A stretch of DNA of 64,000 bases, from the NCBI RefSeq assembly GCF_005503625.1, contig NZ_SCMX01000010.1, positions 59,581 to 123,580 of the forward strand, in the 5' to 3' direction. Position 1 is the stretch's first letter; each line of letters opens with the position of its first letter. Source of the DNA: Cupriavidus sp. 2SB. GTDB lineage: Bacteria > Pseudomonadota > Gammaproteobacteria > Burkholderiales > Burkholderiaceae. This document shows, one piece after another, positions 28,321 through 37,876 of this stretch. A program made the position numbers and the translations under genes. The notes below the pieces were generated by a model. The model saw only the letters and a list, made by a program, of their open reading frames with translations, searched no databases and was not told the DNA's origin.

Positions 28321-30648
28321 TCACTTCCCCGGCGGTTGCGCGTACGATGCCGCGCGCGCCACGTTGGTTTCGAGTTGGCGCTTGCCGGCCACGTACTGCT
28401 TCGGCCACGTCACATCGCGGAAGCCGAGTTTTGCAGCCTCGTGCAACGTCCAAGCAGGGTCAGCCAGATGCGGACGCGCAATGGCGCACAGGTCTGCGCG
28501 GCCTGCGGCGATGATGCTGTCGACGTGATCGGCCTCGAAAATCGCGCCCACGGCAATCGTCGGAATGCCCGCCTCGTTGCGGATGCGATCGGCAAATGGC
28601 GTCTGGTACATGCGGCCATACACGGGCGACTGATCCGGGCTGACCTGCCCCGACGAACAGTCGATCATGTCGGCGCCGGCCGCCTTGAATGCACGCGCAA
28701 TCTCCACGGCATCGTCGGCTGTGATGCCGCCTTCCACCCAGTCATGCGCGGAGATCCGCACGGACATGGGGCGATCCTGCGGCCACACGCCGCGTACGGC
28801 GGCGAAGACTTCGAGCGGATAGCGCAGCCGATTGGAAAGCGGACCGCCGTATTCGTCCTCGCGCACATTGGTCAGTGGCGAGATGAAGCTCGACAGCAGA
28901 TAACCGTGCGCGCAGTGCAGTTCCAGCCAGTCGAAGCCGGCCTCCGCGGCGCGGCGTGCATTGGCCACGAAGTCATCGCGCACGCGATCCATGTCGTCGC
29001 GTGTCATCTCAAGTGGCACCTGGGAGATCTCGGGCATGTAGGGCAATGCCGAGGCGGACACCATCGGCCAGTTGCCTTCGGCGAGCGGATAATCCATCTT
29101 CTGCCAGCCCAGTTGTGTCGAACCCTTGCGCCCCGCATGGCCGAGCTGGATGGCGATCTTCGCGTCGCTGCTGGTGTGCACGAAGTCGACGATGCGCTTC
29201 CATGCATCGCGCTGGGTGTCGTTCCACAGGCCCGGGCAGCCCGGCGTGATGCGCGCCTCGGGCGAGACGCAGGTCATCTCCGCCACCACCATGCCCGCCC
29301 CGCCCATCGCACGCGCACCGAGATGCACGAGGTGGAAATCGCCGGGCACGCCATCGATGGCCGAGTACATCGCCATCGGGCTGACCACCACGCGATTCTT
29401 GAGCGTGACGCCACGCATGTGGAACGGCGTGAACATCGGCGGCAGGGTCTTGCCGCCTGCCAGCCATGCTTCAAACCCTTCGACGTATTCCGCATCGCGC
29501 ACGCGAAGGTTCTCGTGCGAAATTCGTTGCGAACGGGTCAGCAATGAATACGCAAACTGTTCGGGCGCCATACCTGCATAGCGCTCGACGTTCTCGAACC
29601 ATTCGGTCGAGTTGCGCGCGGCGTTCTGAATCTTGAGCACTTCCACGCTGCGCGTGGCTTCGTAGCGCGTCAGTGCATCGGGCAACTGATCGACCCCGGC
29701 TGCGCCCCGCTGGTCGATTTCATTGGCGAGGTCAATCGCATCCTCCAGTGCCAGCTTGGTGCCCGAGCCAATCGAGAAATGCGCGGTGTGCGCGGCATCG
29801 CCCATCAGCACCACCGGCACGCGACGGCCATCGGCCAGCGTATTCCAGTGAACCCAGCGTCGGCAGATCACGCGCGGGAAGCGAATCCAGTTGGCCGAGC
29901 CGCGCAGGTGCGTGGCGTTGCTGATGAGCTTGTGTCCGTCGAGGTAGCGCGCAAAGAGTTTCTCGCAGTACGCCACGCCCTCTTCCTGACTCATGCCCTC
30001 GATGCCAGCGGCGCGCCACACGCGTTCCGGCACTTCCACGATGAAGGTCGACGTCGTGTCATCGAACCGATAGGCGTGCGCCTGAAACCAGCCGTGCTCG
30101 GTCTTTTCAAACGCGAAGGTAAACGCGTCGAACAGTTTGTGCGTGCCTAGCCAGACAAAGCGGCACTGGCGCGTATCGATATCGGGTTCGAAGGTTGCGG
30201 CGTAGCGGGTGCGGATGCGGCTGTTGATGCCGTCCGAGGCCACCACGATATCGGCGTTGTATTGCCGGGCCAGCGCCTGGTCGTCGGTGGCATCGGTCTC
30301 GAAAACCAGCCGCACGCCCAGTGCCTCGCACCGCGCCTGAAGAATGTTCAGCAAACGCTTGCGACCGATGCCGATGAAGCCGTGACCACCGGAGCGAATC
30401 GTCTGCCCGCCGAAATGGATGTCGATATCGTCCCAGTGGTTGAACGCCGCGTTGATTTCGGCCGCGCTGACCGGATCCGCCACTTTCAGGTTCTCCAGCG
30501 TCGCGTCGGAGAACACCACGCCCCAGCCGAAAGTGTCGTAAGGCCGATTGCGTTCGACCACCACTACGTCACGGGACGGGTCCCGCAATTTCATCAGCAA
30601 TCCGAAGTAGAGGCCGGCCGGGCCGCCGCCTATGCAAAGCACGCGCAT
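28321..30648 (-). CDS. abmA: 2-aminobenzoyl-CoA monooxygenase/reductase (bifunctional flavoprotein)
   Basis: In Azoarcus evansii this enzyme hydroxylates 2-aminobenzoyl-CoA with O2 and NADH and then reduces the ring, so that the aromatic nucleus is removed without ring cleavage. The 775-residue protein is a fusion: an N-terminal FAD monooxygenase domain (about 1-370: [36 protein letters not shown]) and a C-terminal old-yellow-enzyme FMN domain (about 395-760: [35 protein letters not shown]). Related proteins are often named salicylyl-CoA 5-hydroxylase/oxidoreductase; the fused reductase half and the operon partners favour aminobenzoate. It is the first gene of a seven-gene operon. Confidence 0.9.
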   Translation of the reverse strand: MRVLCIGGGPAGLYFGLLMKLRDPSRDVVVVERNRPYDTFGWGVVFSDATLENLKVADPVSAAEINAAFNHWDDIDIHFGGQTIRSGGHGFIGIGRKRLLNILQARCEALGVRLVFETDATDDQALARQYNADIVVASDGINSRIRTRYAATFEPDIDTRQCRFVWLGTHKLFDAFTFAFEKTEHGWFQAHAYRFDDTTSTFIVEVPERVWRAAGIEGMSQEEGVAYCEKLFARYLDGHKLISNATHLRGSANWIRFPRVICRRWVHWNTLADGRRVPVVLMGDAAHTAHFSIGSGTKLALEDAIDLANEIDQRGAAGVDQLPDALTRYEATRSVEVLKIQNAARNSTEWFENVERYAGMAPEQFAYSLLTRSQRISHENLRVRDAEYVEGFEAWLAGGKTLPPMFTPFHMRGVTLKNRVVVSPMAMYSAIDGVPGDFHLVHLGARAMGGAGMVVAEMTCVSPEARITPGCPGLWNDTQRDAWKRIVDFVHTSSDAKIAIQLGHAGRKGSTQLGWQKMDYPLAEGNWPMVSASALPYMPEISQVPLEMTRDDMDRVRDDFVANARRAAEAGFDWLELHCAHGYLLSSFISPLTNVREDEYGGPLSNRLRYPLEVFAAVRGVWPQDRPMSVRISAHDWVEGGITADDAVEIARAFKAAGADMIDCSSGQVSPDQSPVYGRMYQTPFADRIRNEAGIPTIAVGAIFEADHVDSIIAAGRADLCAIARPHLADPAWTLHEAAKLGFRDVTWPKQYVAGKRQLETNVARAASYAQPPGK

Positions 30649-30699
30649 CTTGTCTCCTGCTTGCCGTCTAAAGTGCGTTGACGGCCTCTACATCAAGGT

Positions 30700-30747
30700 T
30701 AAATATTTTATGCTTCAAATATTAGGCCGCATGATGACGGTTGGCAA
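30700..30747 (-). promoter_or_regulatory. promoter and AT-rich operator of the aminobenzoate operon
   Basis: On the minus strand TTGCCA (30747-30742), a 17-base spacer and TAATAT (30724-30719) resemble a sigma-70 promoter. Two copies of AATATT, each self-complementary, lie at 30702-30707 and 30718-30723, 16 bases centre to centre, over the -10 and start region. This AT-rich island in GC-rich DNA looks like an operator for a dimeric repressor; no candidate regulator gene is adjacent. Confidence 0.5.
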
Positions 30748-30757
30748 GTAGGTTTTC

Positions 30758-30787
30758 CGCGCCCCCTTCATCTTAGGAGGGGGCGCG
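30758..30787 (-). terminator. stem-loop after prpE, weak terminator
   Basis: CGCGCCCCC and GGGGGCGCG form a 9-bp GC-only stem around 12 bases, 8 bases after the prpE stop. On the minus strand it is followed by GGAAAACC rather than a T run, so termination may depend on another factor. Confidence 0.45.
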
Positions 30788-30795
30788 CCACTTTG

Positions 30796-32685
30796 TTACC
30801 CGATCGCCGCCTTCACCTGCTCCAGCGCCGTGGGGTCCTCGATCGTGGTCAGGTCACCCGGATCACGGCCTTCGGCCACGGCCTGGATCGCCCGCCGCAG
30901 CAGCTTCCCCGAACGTGTCTTTGGCAGCGCATTGACGAAATAGACCCGCGCAGGGCGCGCGACGGCGCCCAGTTGCTGATCGACGGTCTTCATCAGTTCG
31001 CCCTCGAAAGCCATGCGGTCGGCATCGGTGCCGGTTCGGCTGGCATCGCGAGGAATGCAGAACCCCAGCGCTACCTGCCCTTTCAATGCATCCTGCACGC
31101 CGACCACGGCCACCTCGGCCACACCCGGATGCGATGACAGGCTTTCCTCGATCTCGCGCGTGCCCAGCCGGTGACCGGCCACGTTGATCACGTCATCGGT
31201 GCGGCCCAGGATGAAGACATAGCCATCTTCGTCGCGCACGCCCCAGTCAAATGTGGAATAGCACTGCCGATTCGGCACCGCCTGCCAGTACGTGCGAAGG
31301 AAGCGGTCGTCGTCGCCCCAGACCGTGGTCATGCAGCCCGGTGGCAGTGGATAGTCGATTGCCACCACGCCCTTCTGGTTGGGCGCGCATTCCTGGCCGG
31401 TCACCTCGTCGACGATCCGCAGGTCGTAGCCATAGGCCGGCACTCCCGGCGAGCCGAGCTTGGACGGCAACGCCTCTACGCCGCGCTGGATCGCGATGAT
31501 CGGCCAGCCGGACTCGGTCTGCCAGTAGTTGTCCACCACGGGCTTGCCGATCCCATCCTGGATCCATCGCGCGGTGGGCTCGTCCAGTGGCTCGCCGGCC
31601 AGGAACAGCAGGCGCAGGCTCGACAGGTCGTGGCGCCGCAGCAGTTCCGGGTCCTGCTTCTTGAGCACGCGAATGGCCGTGGGTGCGCTGAACATCAGGT
31701 TCACGCCATGTTGCTCGACGATCTTCCACAGAATCCCGCCGTCGGGACGGATCGGCGTGCCTTCGTACATGACCGTGGTCATGCCGGCCAACAAGGGGCC
31801 ATAGACGATGTAGCTGTGTCCCACCACCCAGCCGATGTCCGACGCGGTAAACATCGTGTCGCCCGGCTTGCCACAGAAGATGTACTCCATCGAGGTCGCC
31901 AGTGCCACGGCATAGCCGCCCGTGTCGCGCTGCACGCCCTTGGGCTTGCCTGTGGTGCCGGAGGTATAGAGCACGTACGAGGGCTCGCTCGACTCCATCC
32001 ACACGCACGGCACGTCCTGACCGGCCACCTTGTCGCGCCACGCTGCATAGTCTTCGTCGCGCCCGGCGGTGCGTGGCATCTCGGCCAGTCCGCGATCCAC
32101 CAGCAGCACCTTCTCGGGGTGATGACCGGCCAGCCGGATGGCTTCGTCGAGCAGCGGCTTGTACGGCACCACCTTGCCGGCGCGCGATCCGGCGTCGGCG
32201 CTGACGATGACCTTTGGCTTCGCATCGTCGATGCGCGCCGCCAGGCTGACTGACGCAAACCCGCCGAACACCACCGAGTGCACGGCGCCAATGCGCGTGC
32301 AGGCCAGCATCGCGAACATCGCTTCGGGAATCATCGGCATGTAGACCAGCACGCGGTCTCCGCGCTGCACGCCCAGCCCCTGGAGGATGGCCGCCATGCG
32401 GGTCACTTCGTCATGCAGTTCCCGGTAGGTGTATGTGCGCTCCGCATCGGTCTCGGTGGAGACGTAAACCAACGCGCGCTGATCCGCACGCTCGGCGAGG
32501 TGCCGATCGATCGCGTTGTGGCAGATATTGGTGCGCCCGCCGACGAACCAGCGGGCGAACGGCGGACGACTGTCGTCGAGCACGCGCTCGAAAGGCGTCT
32601 CCCAGTCGATCCTCGCAGCCTGCTCGGCCCAGAATCCCGCCTTGTCGGACAGGGAACGCGCGTGCAGCGCACGGCTTGCCGTCAT
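30796..32685 (-). CDS. prpE: propionate-CoA ligase PrpE
   Basis: PrpE activates propionate to propionyl-CoA for the methylcitrate pathway. The 629-residue protein is of the acetyl-CoA-synthetase type: N-terminal ACAS motif FWAEQAARIDWETPFERVLDDS, phosphate loop YTSGTTGKPKGVQRDTGG, adenylate motif YWQTESGWP, and the C-terminal acetylatable lysine in PKTRSGKLLRRAI. VLDDSRPPFARWFVGG near the start is typical of PrpE over Acs. It is a stand-alone gene here; no prpBCD is visible. Confidence 0.92.
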   Translation of the reverse strand: MTASRALHARSLSDKAGFWAEQAARIDWETPFERVLDDSRPPFARWFVGGRTNICHNAIDRHLAERADQRALVYVSTETDAERTYTYRELHDEVTRMAAILQGLGVQRGDRVLVYMPMIPEAMFAMLACTRIGAVHSVVFGGFASVSLAARIDDAKPKVIVSADAGSRAGKVVPYKPLLDEAIRLAGHHPEKVLLVDRGLAEMPRTAGRDEDYAAWRDKVAGQDVPCVWMESSEPSYVLYTSGTTGKPKGVQRDTGGYAVALATSMEYIFCGKPGDTMFTASDIGWVVGHSYIVYGPLLAGMTTVMYEGTPIRPDGGILWKIVEQHGVNLMFSAPTAIRVLKKQDPELLRRHDLSSLRLLFLAGEPLDEPTARWIQDGIGKPVVDNYWQTESGWPIIAIQRGVEALPSKLGSPGVPAYGYDLRIVDEVTGQECAPNQKGVVAIDYPLPPGCMTTVWGDDDRFLRTYWQAVPNRQCYSTFDWGVRDEDGYVFILGRTDDVINVAGHRLGTREIEESLSSHPGVAEVAVVGVQDALKGQVALGFCIPRDASRTGTDADRMAFEGELMKTVDQQLGAVARPARVYFVNALPKTRSGKLLRRAIQAVAEGRDPGDLTTIEDPTALEQVKAAIG

Positions 32686-32781
32686 GATGTGTCTCCTCCG
32701 CTTCTATATCTATGTGTGGAATGCGGTGCGGATGGCAGCGGCGTTGCCAGCAGTGCAGTCTCGGAAGCGTCTGGCTTGCAG

Positions 32782-33756
32782 CTAATTACCGCAAACCTCC
32801 GGGTTCTTCACCACCTTGGCACGGATGCCGTCCATCTTTTCTGGAGAATCTACCATGACCGCATCGAGGCCCAGCCGTTTGGCGTCACAGTACGCCGCCT
32901 GATCGTTGACACCGAAGGCCACAAGGTTCGCCGCCCCTTTGGCGCGATAGCATTTGACCGATGCCGGAGTCCAGAACAAGGCGTCCACGGATGACCGCCC
33001 CTCCCCCAACGTGAAGGTCTCGACCACTTCCACCTTGCGGCGCAGTTCGAATCCTGCCCAGGTGCCCGATGCGGGGGCCGGTGTGCTGCATGCCTGCCCC
33101 AATGTCGCGCTCACCAGCCGGCCTCGCGTGGTATCGCGCGATTCGAATACTCGGGCGCGAGGCCACTGTGCAAACGTCTGCTGGTAGTCCTGCTCCGTGG
33201 AGTAGATCAGTACACGACCCCAGGCGTTCTCGGACGCCAACACTTGCGCCACGGCAGCAGTCTGCGTAGCGGCGGGCATCGCCTTCATATCGAGAATGAT
33301 CGGCACTTCCGCAGGTATGAGACGCAGTGCCTGGCGCAAGGTGGGAATGCCGACGGGGCGGGTGCGATACGGATACTGCTTGATGCCGTCGGCGCTGGTC
33401 TCGGCAAATTGCCAGCCAGCGTTCAGTTGCGCGAGCGTCGCGGCCGGCCAGTCGGCGACCTTGCCAGTCCCGTTGGTCAGAGACTCCAGCGCAGCCTGCC
33501 GGTACAGTACCGGCACGCCATCGGCGCTGACCTGCACCGACAGCCAGATCATGTCCGCACGCTGGGCCAGCGCCGATTCGATGGCGACGAGGGTGTTCTC
33601 GGGGCGATCCGCCGTGCCGCCGCGATGAGCCACCAGCTTGGGCGCGGCGGTCTCGGCGGTGATTGGCGAGGTGGTGTCGTCGTTACCGTTGTCGCACGCG
33701 GCACCAAGGCAGGCCACGATGAGTGGCATGCCCAGCAGGATTCGGAACAGGGACAT
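32782..33756 (-). CDS. glycerophosphodiester-phosphodiesterase-like lipoprotein, probably inactive
   Basis: The 324-residue protein has a signal sequence with lipoprotein-type cysteines (Cys16 or Cys21) and a GDPD TIM-barrel from residue 40. The first catalytic motif is intact (His44, Arg45, and Glu53 in PENT). The metal-binding pair that is usually Glu-x-Asp is Trp71 and Ser73, and the usual His-Asp is Arg86-Gln87. An active GDPD would need these residues, so the protein is probably a pseudoenzyme or binds a ligand without hydrolysis. Its neighbours give no functional clue. Confidence 0.75.
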   Translation of the reverse strand: MSLFRILLGMPLIVACLGAACDNGNDDTTSPITAETAAPKLVAHRGGTADRPENTLVAIESALAQRADMIWLSVQVSADGVPVLYRQAALESLTNGTGKVADWPAATLAQLNAGWQFAETSADGIKQYPYRTRPVGIPTLRQALRLIPAEVPIILDMKAMPAATQTAAVAQVLASENAWGRVLIYSTEQDYQQTFAQWPRARVFESRDTTRGRLVSATLGQACSTPAPASGTWAGFELRRKVEVVETFTLGEGRSSVDALFWTPASVKCYRAKGAANLVAFGVNDQAAYCDAKRLGLDAVMVDSPEKMDGIRAKVVKNPEVCGN

Positions 33757-33833
33757 GGAGATGAGCAGGAGGATGGAAACCTGTCATCTTCCTTTGCTTC
33801 GTTGACGAATATCCTTGAGATGTGTCAATGCAC

Positions 33834-33866
33834 ATCCTGTCCCGCCACGTTGGCAGGACAGGATGC
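33834..33866. other. long stem-loop downstream of mltD
   Basis: CATCCTGTCC and GGACAGGATG form a perfect 10-bp stem with an inner GCC/GGC pair, 38 bases after the mltD stop. It lacks a T tract on the minus strand, so it may act as a Rho-type or weak terminator between mltD and the phosphodiesterase-like gene. Confidence 0.5.
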
Positions 33867-33903
33867 CGTCACATCGGTCCGCCCGGCAGACACCCGGCGC
33901 GTC

Positions 33904-35577
33904 TTAGCGCGTATGACCCTTGGCCGATTTGGCTGTGGACTTGGTCGCAGCCGGGGCCTTGCTCGACGACTTTTCCGATGTCTTGCTGGCCGTTTTGCGT
34001 GGCGTGGCTTCGGCCACGGCGCGCTTGCGGGGTTCTGCGGCAACCTTCGTGGACTTCGACGATTTCGCGACCGCCCGGCTCTTGCCGCGCGCCGCAGCCC
34101 GGGGCGCATCATCCCCATCGTCGCCACGCTCGGCCCGCGCCGCTGCCGCCGAGTTCGGACGCAGCATCAGCACCAGGCTCTGCCCCGCCACGAGCTTGCT
34201 GCCCGACAGCTTGTTCCACGACTGCACCTGCCGTGTGCTCACGCCATAGCGGCGCGCCACCGACGACACCGTGTCACGCCGCCCGGCCTTGACCACCACG
34301 CGTTTGGCGTCCGGCACGTCGGGCTCCACGGCCAGCATCGCGGTATCCACCAGCGACGCGCTGATGTCCTGGTCATGCCGGTCCGAGCGCGGAATCATCA
34401 CCGTCGAGCCGGGCTTGAGCCGCATGCCCTTTGGAATGCGGTTGATCTCTCGCAAGGTGTCGACATCGACATTGAGACGCGCTGCCAGCGACTCGACCCG
34501 CTCGCGGCTATCCACTGTCAACGCCGTCCAGCTCGACAGGCCGCCACGGTAGGTGTTCAGGTTGTACTGAAACCGCTCGGCGTTATCGAACGGCAGCAGG
34601 ATCTGCGGATTGGCCGCGCCCAGGATGACCGGGCGGTTGAACGAAGGGTTCAGCGCCTTGAACTCGTCCAGCGGCATATTGGCCAGCTTGGCCGCCAGCG
34701 CCACGTCGATATCGCGTGACGTGGTGACCGTGACGAAGTACGGATGGTCCGGAATCCCCGGCAACCGCACGCCGTAGACAGCGGGGTTGGCGATGATGTT
34801 CTTGACCGCCTGCAGCTTCGGCACGTAGTACCGCGTCTCGTTCGGCATGGTCAGGCTGGCGTAGTCCGTGGGCAGCCCGCGCGCCTGATTGCGCGCAATA
34901 GCGCGCGACACGGCCCCTTCACCCCAGTTGTAGGCCGCCAGCGCCAGATGCCAGTCCCCGAACATGTCATAGAGCCGCGAGAGGTAGTCGAGCGCGGCGT
35001 CGGTGGACGCCAGCACATCGCGCCGCTCGTCGCGGAACATGTTCTGCTTGAGGTTGTAGCTCTTGCCCGTACTCGGGATGAACTGCCACATGCCCGCGGC
35101 CTTGGCCGTTGACTCCGCCTGGGGGTTGAAAGCGCTCTCGACAAACGGCAGCAATGCCAGCTCGGTGGGCATCTTGCGCCGTTCGAGCTCCTCCACGATG
35201 TGGTACAGGTAGCGGCTCGACCGGCCCACCATCCGTTCCATATAGTCGGGACGCGCCGCGTACCACTGCGTGCGATCATCGACCAGCGTGCCTTCGAGGT
35301 CAGGCATTCCGAAACCCTTGCGGATCCGGTCCCAGATATCGGTGGACGGGCCACGCAGCCAGTCGACACTGGTCTGGTCCACGTTGACCACCGCGGTGCC
35401 GGGCAGGATGCCGGCGCTACCTGTGCTGTTGAGGGTGTTGAGCGGGTCCTTCTTCGGACCGGATTCCAGGGCGGTCGGCGTACCGGCCATCTCGCCGGCA
35501 GGCGGATTGGGAGTGCCGGCGCACGCTGCAAGCAGCGCGGCACTCGCAATTACCGCCAGAAATCGACCAAATCGCAT
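33904..35577 (-). CDS. mltD: membrane-bound lytic murein transglycosylase D-like lipoprotein
   Basis: MltD cleaves the glycan strands of peptidoglycan to give anhydro-muropeptides. The 557-residue protein starts at the ATG at 35577 with a lipoprotein signal (Cys19 in LLAAC). It has a family 23 SLT domain (about 95-240) with catalytic Glu in LLPFVESAFNPQA and the substrate motif AAGMWQFIPSTG. LysM modules follow in the second half (LNVDVDTLREINRIPKG and YGVSTRQVQSWNKL). The last 90 residues are a Lys/Ala/Ser-rich tail, likely disordered and wall-binding. It is separate from gloB (128 bases), a neighbour also found in E. coli. Confidence 0.9.
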   Translation of the reverse strand: MRFGRFLAVIASAALLAACAGTPNPPAGEMAGTPTALESGPKKDPLNTLNSTGSAGILPGTAVVNVDQTSVDWLRGPSTDIWDRIRKGFGMPDLEGTLVDDRTQWYAARPDYMERMVGRSSRYLYHIVEELERRKMPTELALLPFVESAFNPQAESTAKAAGMWQFIPSTGKSYNLKQNMFRDERRDVLASTDAALDYLSRLYDMFGDWHLALAAYNWGEGAVSRAIARNQARGLPTDYASLTMPNETRYYVPKLQAVKNIIANPAVYGVRLPGIPDHPYFVTVTTSRDIDVALAAKLANMPLDEFKALNPSFNRPVILGAANPQILLPFDNAERFQYNLNTYRGGLSSWTALTVDSRERVESLAARLNVDVDTLREINRIPKGMRLKPGSTVMIPRSDRHDQDISASLVDTAMLAVEPDVPDAKRVVVKAGRRDTVSSVARRYGVSTRQVQSWNKLSGSKLVAGQSLVLMLRPNSAAAARAERGDDGDDAPRAAARGKSRAVAKSSKSTKVAAEPRKRAVAEATPRKTASKTSEKSSSKAPAATKSTAKSAKGHTR

Positions 35578-35705
35578 TAAGTTCTCTGAAAGTGACGCCA
35601 AAAATGTGGGCTGATCCTATGGAAAAGCCGAGTTGGCGTCAATGAGATTTTCCCCAAGATGCAATTTGGTGCGGCCCTCGCCCGCAGGACGGAAGGCGAA
35701 CATGC

Positions 35706-36515
35706 CTAGCGGAAGTTGTCCTTCCATCCACGCAGCGCCCCAAATGCCGCGGCATCGTTGCTGACATCGCCGCCCTGCCCAGCCACGGCGCGTCGGACGG
35801 CGGCGTCGCGGGAGCGCAGGAACGGATTGACGGCCCGCTCCTGGCCAACCGTGGTGGGCACCGTGGGAATGTCGGCCTGACGCAGCGCGTCGACGCGCGC
35901 CGACCATGCGGCCAGGTCGGCATTGTCTGGCTCCACGGCCTGGGCAAAGCGCACGTTGCTGCGCGTGTATTCATGAGCGCAGTAGACCTTGGTCTCGGCG
36001 GGCAGCGCGGCGAGCTTGTCCAGCGAAGTCAGCATCTGCGCCGGTGTGCCTTCGAACAGTCGCCCGCAGCCGCTGGCGAACAGCGTATCGCCGCAGAAGA
36101 CCGCCGGCCCGGCGCCGGGCAACCCGGCCGCATCCGCCGTGTAGGCGACATGGCCGGCGGTGTGCCCCGGCACGTCCAGCACGCGGAAGGTGGCAGCCGG
36201 ATGCCGCAGCGTCACGAAGTCGCCTTCGCGGACGGCCTGGGTACGGTGGCCAATGCGCTCGCCCGCGGGTCCGATGACCGGAACCGGCGCACCCTCTGGA
36301 CCTGCAGGATGTGCTTCCAGCAGGTCGGCCACGCCGCCCTGATGATCTCCATGGTGATGCGTGATTACAATAGCGCCCAGTGCCAGACCGTGTTGTGCCA
36401 GAAAGCGCAGGACGGGCGCGGCCTCGCCCGGGTCCACGACCGCGGCACTATGCCCGTCATGGATGGCCCAGATATAGTTGTCCTGGAATGCGGGGATCGG
36501 CTCCACTTTCAACAT
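35706..36515 (-). CDS. gloB: hydroxyacylglutathione hydrolase GloB (glyoxalase II)
   Basis: GloB hydrolyses S-lactoylglutathione to lactate and glutathione in methylglyoxal detoxification. The 269-residue metallo-beta-lactamase-fold protein starts [16 protein letters not shown] and has the zinc motif T52-HHHGDH-58, with later ligands in [23 protein letters not shown] and CAHEYT. AGGAG lies about 6 bases before the ATG at 36515. It diverges from the methyltransferase gene with only 10 bases between start codons. Confidence 0.95.
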   Translation of the reverse strand: MLKVEPIPAFQDNYIWAIHDGHSAAVVDPGEAAPVLRFLAQHGLALGAIVITHHHGDHQGGVADLLEAHPAGPEGAPVPVIGPAGERIGHRTQAVREGDFVTLRHPAATFRVLDVPGHTAGHVAYTADAAGLPGAGPAVFCGDTLFASGCGRLFEGTPAQMLTSLDKLAALPAETKVYCAHEYTRSNVRFAQAVEPDNADLAAWSARVDALRQADIPTVPTTVGQERAVNPFLRSRDAAVRRAVAGQGGDVSNDAAAFGALRGWKDNFR

Positions 36516-36525
36516 GTGTGCTCCT

Positions 36526-37332
36526 ATGTCCAACCGAGCGATTATAGATTGGGAAGAATGGCTCGCTTCACCGCCCGGGCAATACATGCTCCGGTGGGAG
36601 GCGCAGCAATACGACCGGACGGTCGCGGACATCTTCGGATACCACGCCGTGCAGTTGGGCCTGCCCCATATCGACACCTTGCGCGAGAATCGCATGCCGT
36701 TTTCGGCACTTGCGCTCGACGGCCGGGCGGGACCCCACGGGCCGCGCCAGACCCACCCGGATGCACGGCAACTGCTGTGCCGGTTCGACGAGTTGCCATT
36801 CGAAACGCAGAGTATCGACCTGCTGACGCTGCCGCACGTGCTTGAATTCTCGGAGGACCCGCACGAAGTCCTGCGCGAGGTCTCTCGGGTGCTGATGCCC
36901 GAAGGCCGGGTGATCGTCACGTGCTTCAACCCCATGAGCCTGTGGGGCGCCCGGCAGGGCCTGAACCGGCTGGGCGCCACGCCGTTCCTGCCCAGCGATG
37001 CGCAAACCACCGGTTTCGTCCGTATCAAGGACTGGCTCAAGCTGCTGGGCTTCGAGATCGACGGCGGCAGCTTCGGCTGCTACTGCCCGCCCTACCGGAC
37101 CGACCGCTGGCTGCAGCGCGCGGCGTTCATGGAAAAGGCCGGCGACCGCTGGTGGCCGATCTTCGGCTCTGTCTACATGATTTCGGCCGTCAAGCGCGTC
37201 AAGAACATCCGACTCGTAGGCCCAAGCTGGAAAACCGCCAAACCCGCCCTCAAGCCAGTGGCGGCTCCCGTGGCAACCCCCACCGGCACACACGGCAAGA
37301 CCCGGACAACCACGCCTGACTCGAGTATCTAG
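36526..37332 (+). CDS. SAM-dependent methyltransferase, YafS-like
   Basis: This is a class I methyltransferase of unknown substrate. The 268-residue protein contains [43 protein letters not shown], broken here into its parts: the [13 protein letters not shown] acidic/post II region and the [14 protein letters not shown] strand. The N-terminal SAM loop is poorly conserved. Both ATG 36526 and ATG 36514 (four more residues) lack a ribosome site. The gloB/methyltransferase/rnhA/dnaQ order matches that around E. coli yafS. It lies 27 bases before rnhA. Confidence 0.83.
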   Translation: MSNRAIIDWEEWLASPPGQYMLRWEAQQYDRTVADIFGYHAVQLGLPHIDTLRENRMPFSALALDGRAGPHGPRQTHPDARQLLCRFDELPFETQSIDLLTLPHVLEFSEDPHEVLREVSRVLMPEGRVIVTCFNPMSLWGARQGLNRLGATPFLPSDAQTTGFVRIKDWLKLLGFEIDGGSFGCYCPPYRTDRWLQRAAFMEKAGDRWWPIFGSVYMISAVKRVKNIRLVGPSWKTAKPALKPVAAPVATPTGTHGKTRTTTPDSSI

Positions 37333-37359
37333 GTTCCAGTCAGGTTCCAACATTCAGCA

Positions 37360-37797
37360 ATGCAAGAAATTACGATCTACTCCGACGGCGCCTGCAAGGG
37401 CAACCCTGGCCCGGGCGGCTGGGGCGCCGTGCTTGTCTCCGGCGAACACGAGAAGGAACTGTTCGGCGGCGAGAGCCCCACCACCAACAACCGCATGGAG
37501 TTGATGGCCGTGATCGAGGCCCTGCGCGCGCTCAAGCGGCCGTGCATCGTCAATATCTATACGGATTCCCAGTACGTGCAGAAGGGCATCAGCGAGTGGA
37601 TCACTGGCTGGAAGGCGCGCGGCTGGAAGACGGCCGACAAGAAACCGGTCAAGAACGCTGACCTCTGGCAGATCCTTGACGAGGTCCGCCAGCCACACAC
37701 CATCTCATGGCACTGGGTGCGCGGCCACAACGGTCACCCCGGCAACGAACGCGCCGACCGCCTGGCCAATCGCGGTGTGGAATCGCTGAACGCCTGA
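37360..37797 (+). CDS. rnhA: ribonuclease HI
   Basis: RNase HI cuts the RNA strand of RNA-DNA hybrids, removing R-loops and primers. The 145-residue protein has the full active-site set: Asp9 ([11 protein letters not shown]), Glu47 (NNRMEL), Asp69 (YTDSQYV) and Asp133 (NERADRLAN). It follows the methyltransferase by 27 bases and precedes dnaQ by 79 bases; all run rightward, unlike E. coli where rnhA and dnaQ diverge. Confidence 0.97.
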   Translation: MQEITIYSDGACKGNPGPGGWGAVLVSGEHEKELFGGESPTTNNRMELMAVIEALRALKRPCIVNIYTDSQYVQKGISEWITGWKARGWKTADKKPVKNADLWQILDEVRQPHTISWHWVRGHNGHPGNERADRLANRGVESLNA

Positions 37798-37876
37798 GCG
37801 CACCGAGCGACGGGAAGCCCCGCCGCGACGCGCCTGAATTTTCGCCTCCCCTGCCGACCGTTTACAATCCCGCCCC

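Noticed and set aside
23589..30648. A phenylacetate or anaerobic benzoyl-CoA pathway
   Set aside because: No paa epoxidase or bcr reductase subunits are present; the FAD-monooxygenase/OYE fusion is specific to the 2-aminobenzoyl-CoA type of route.
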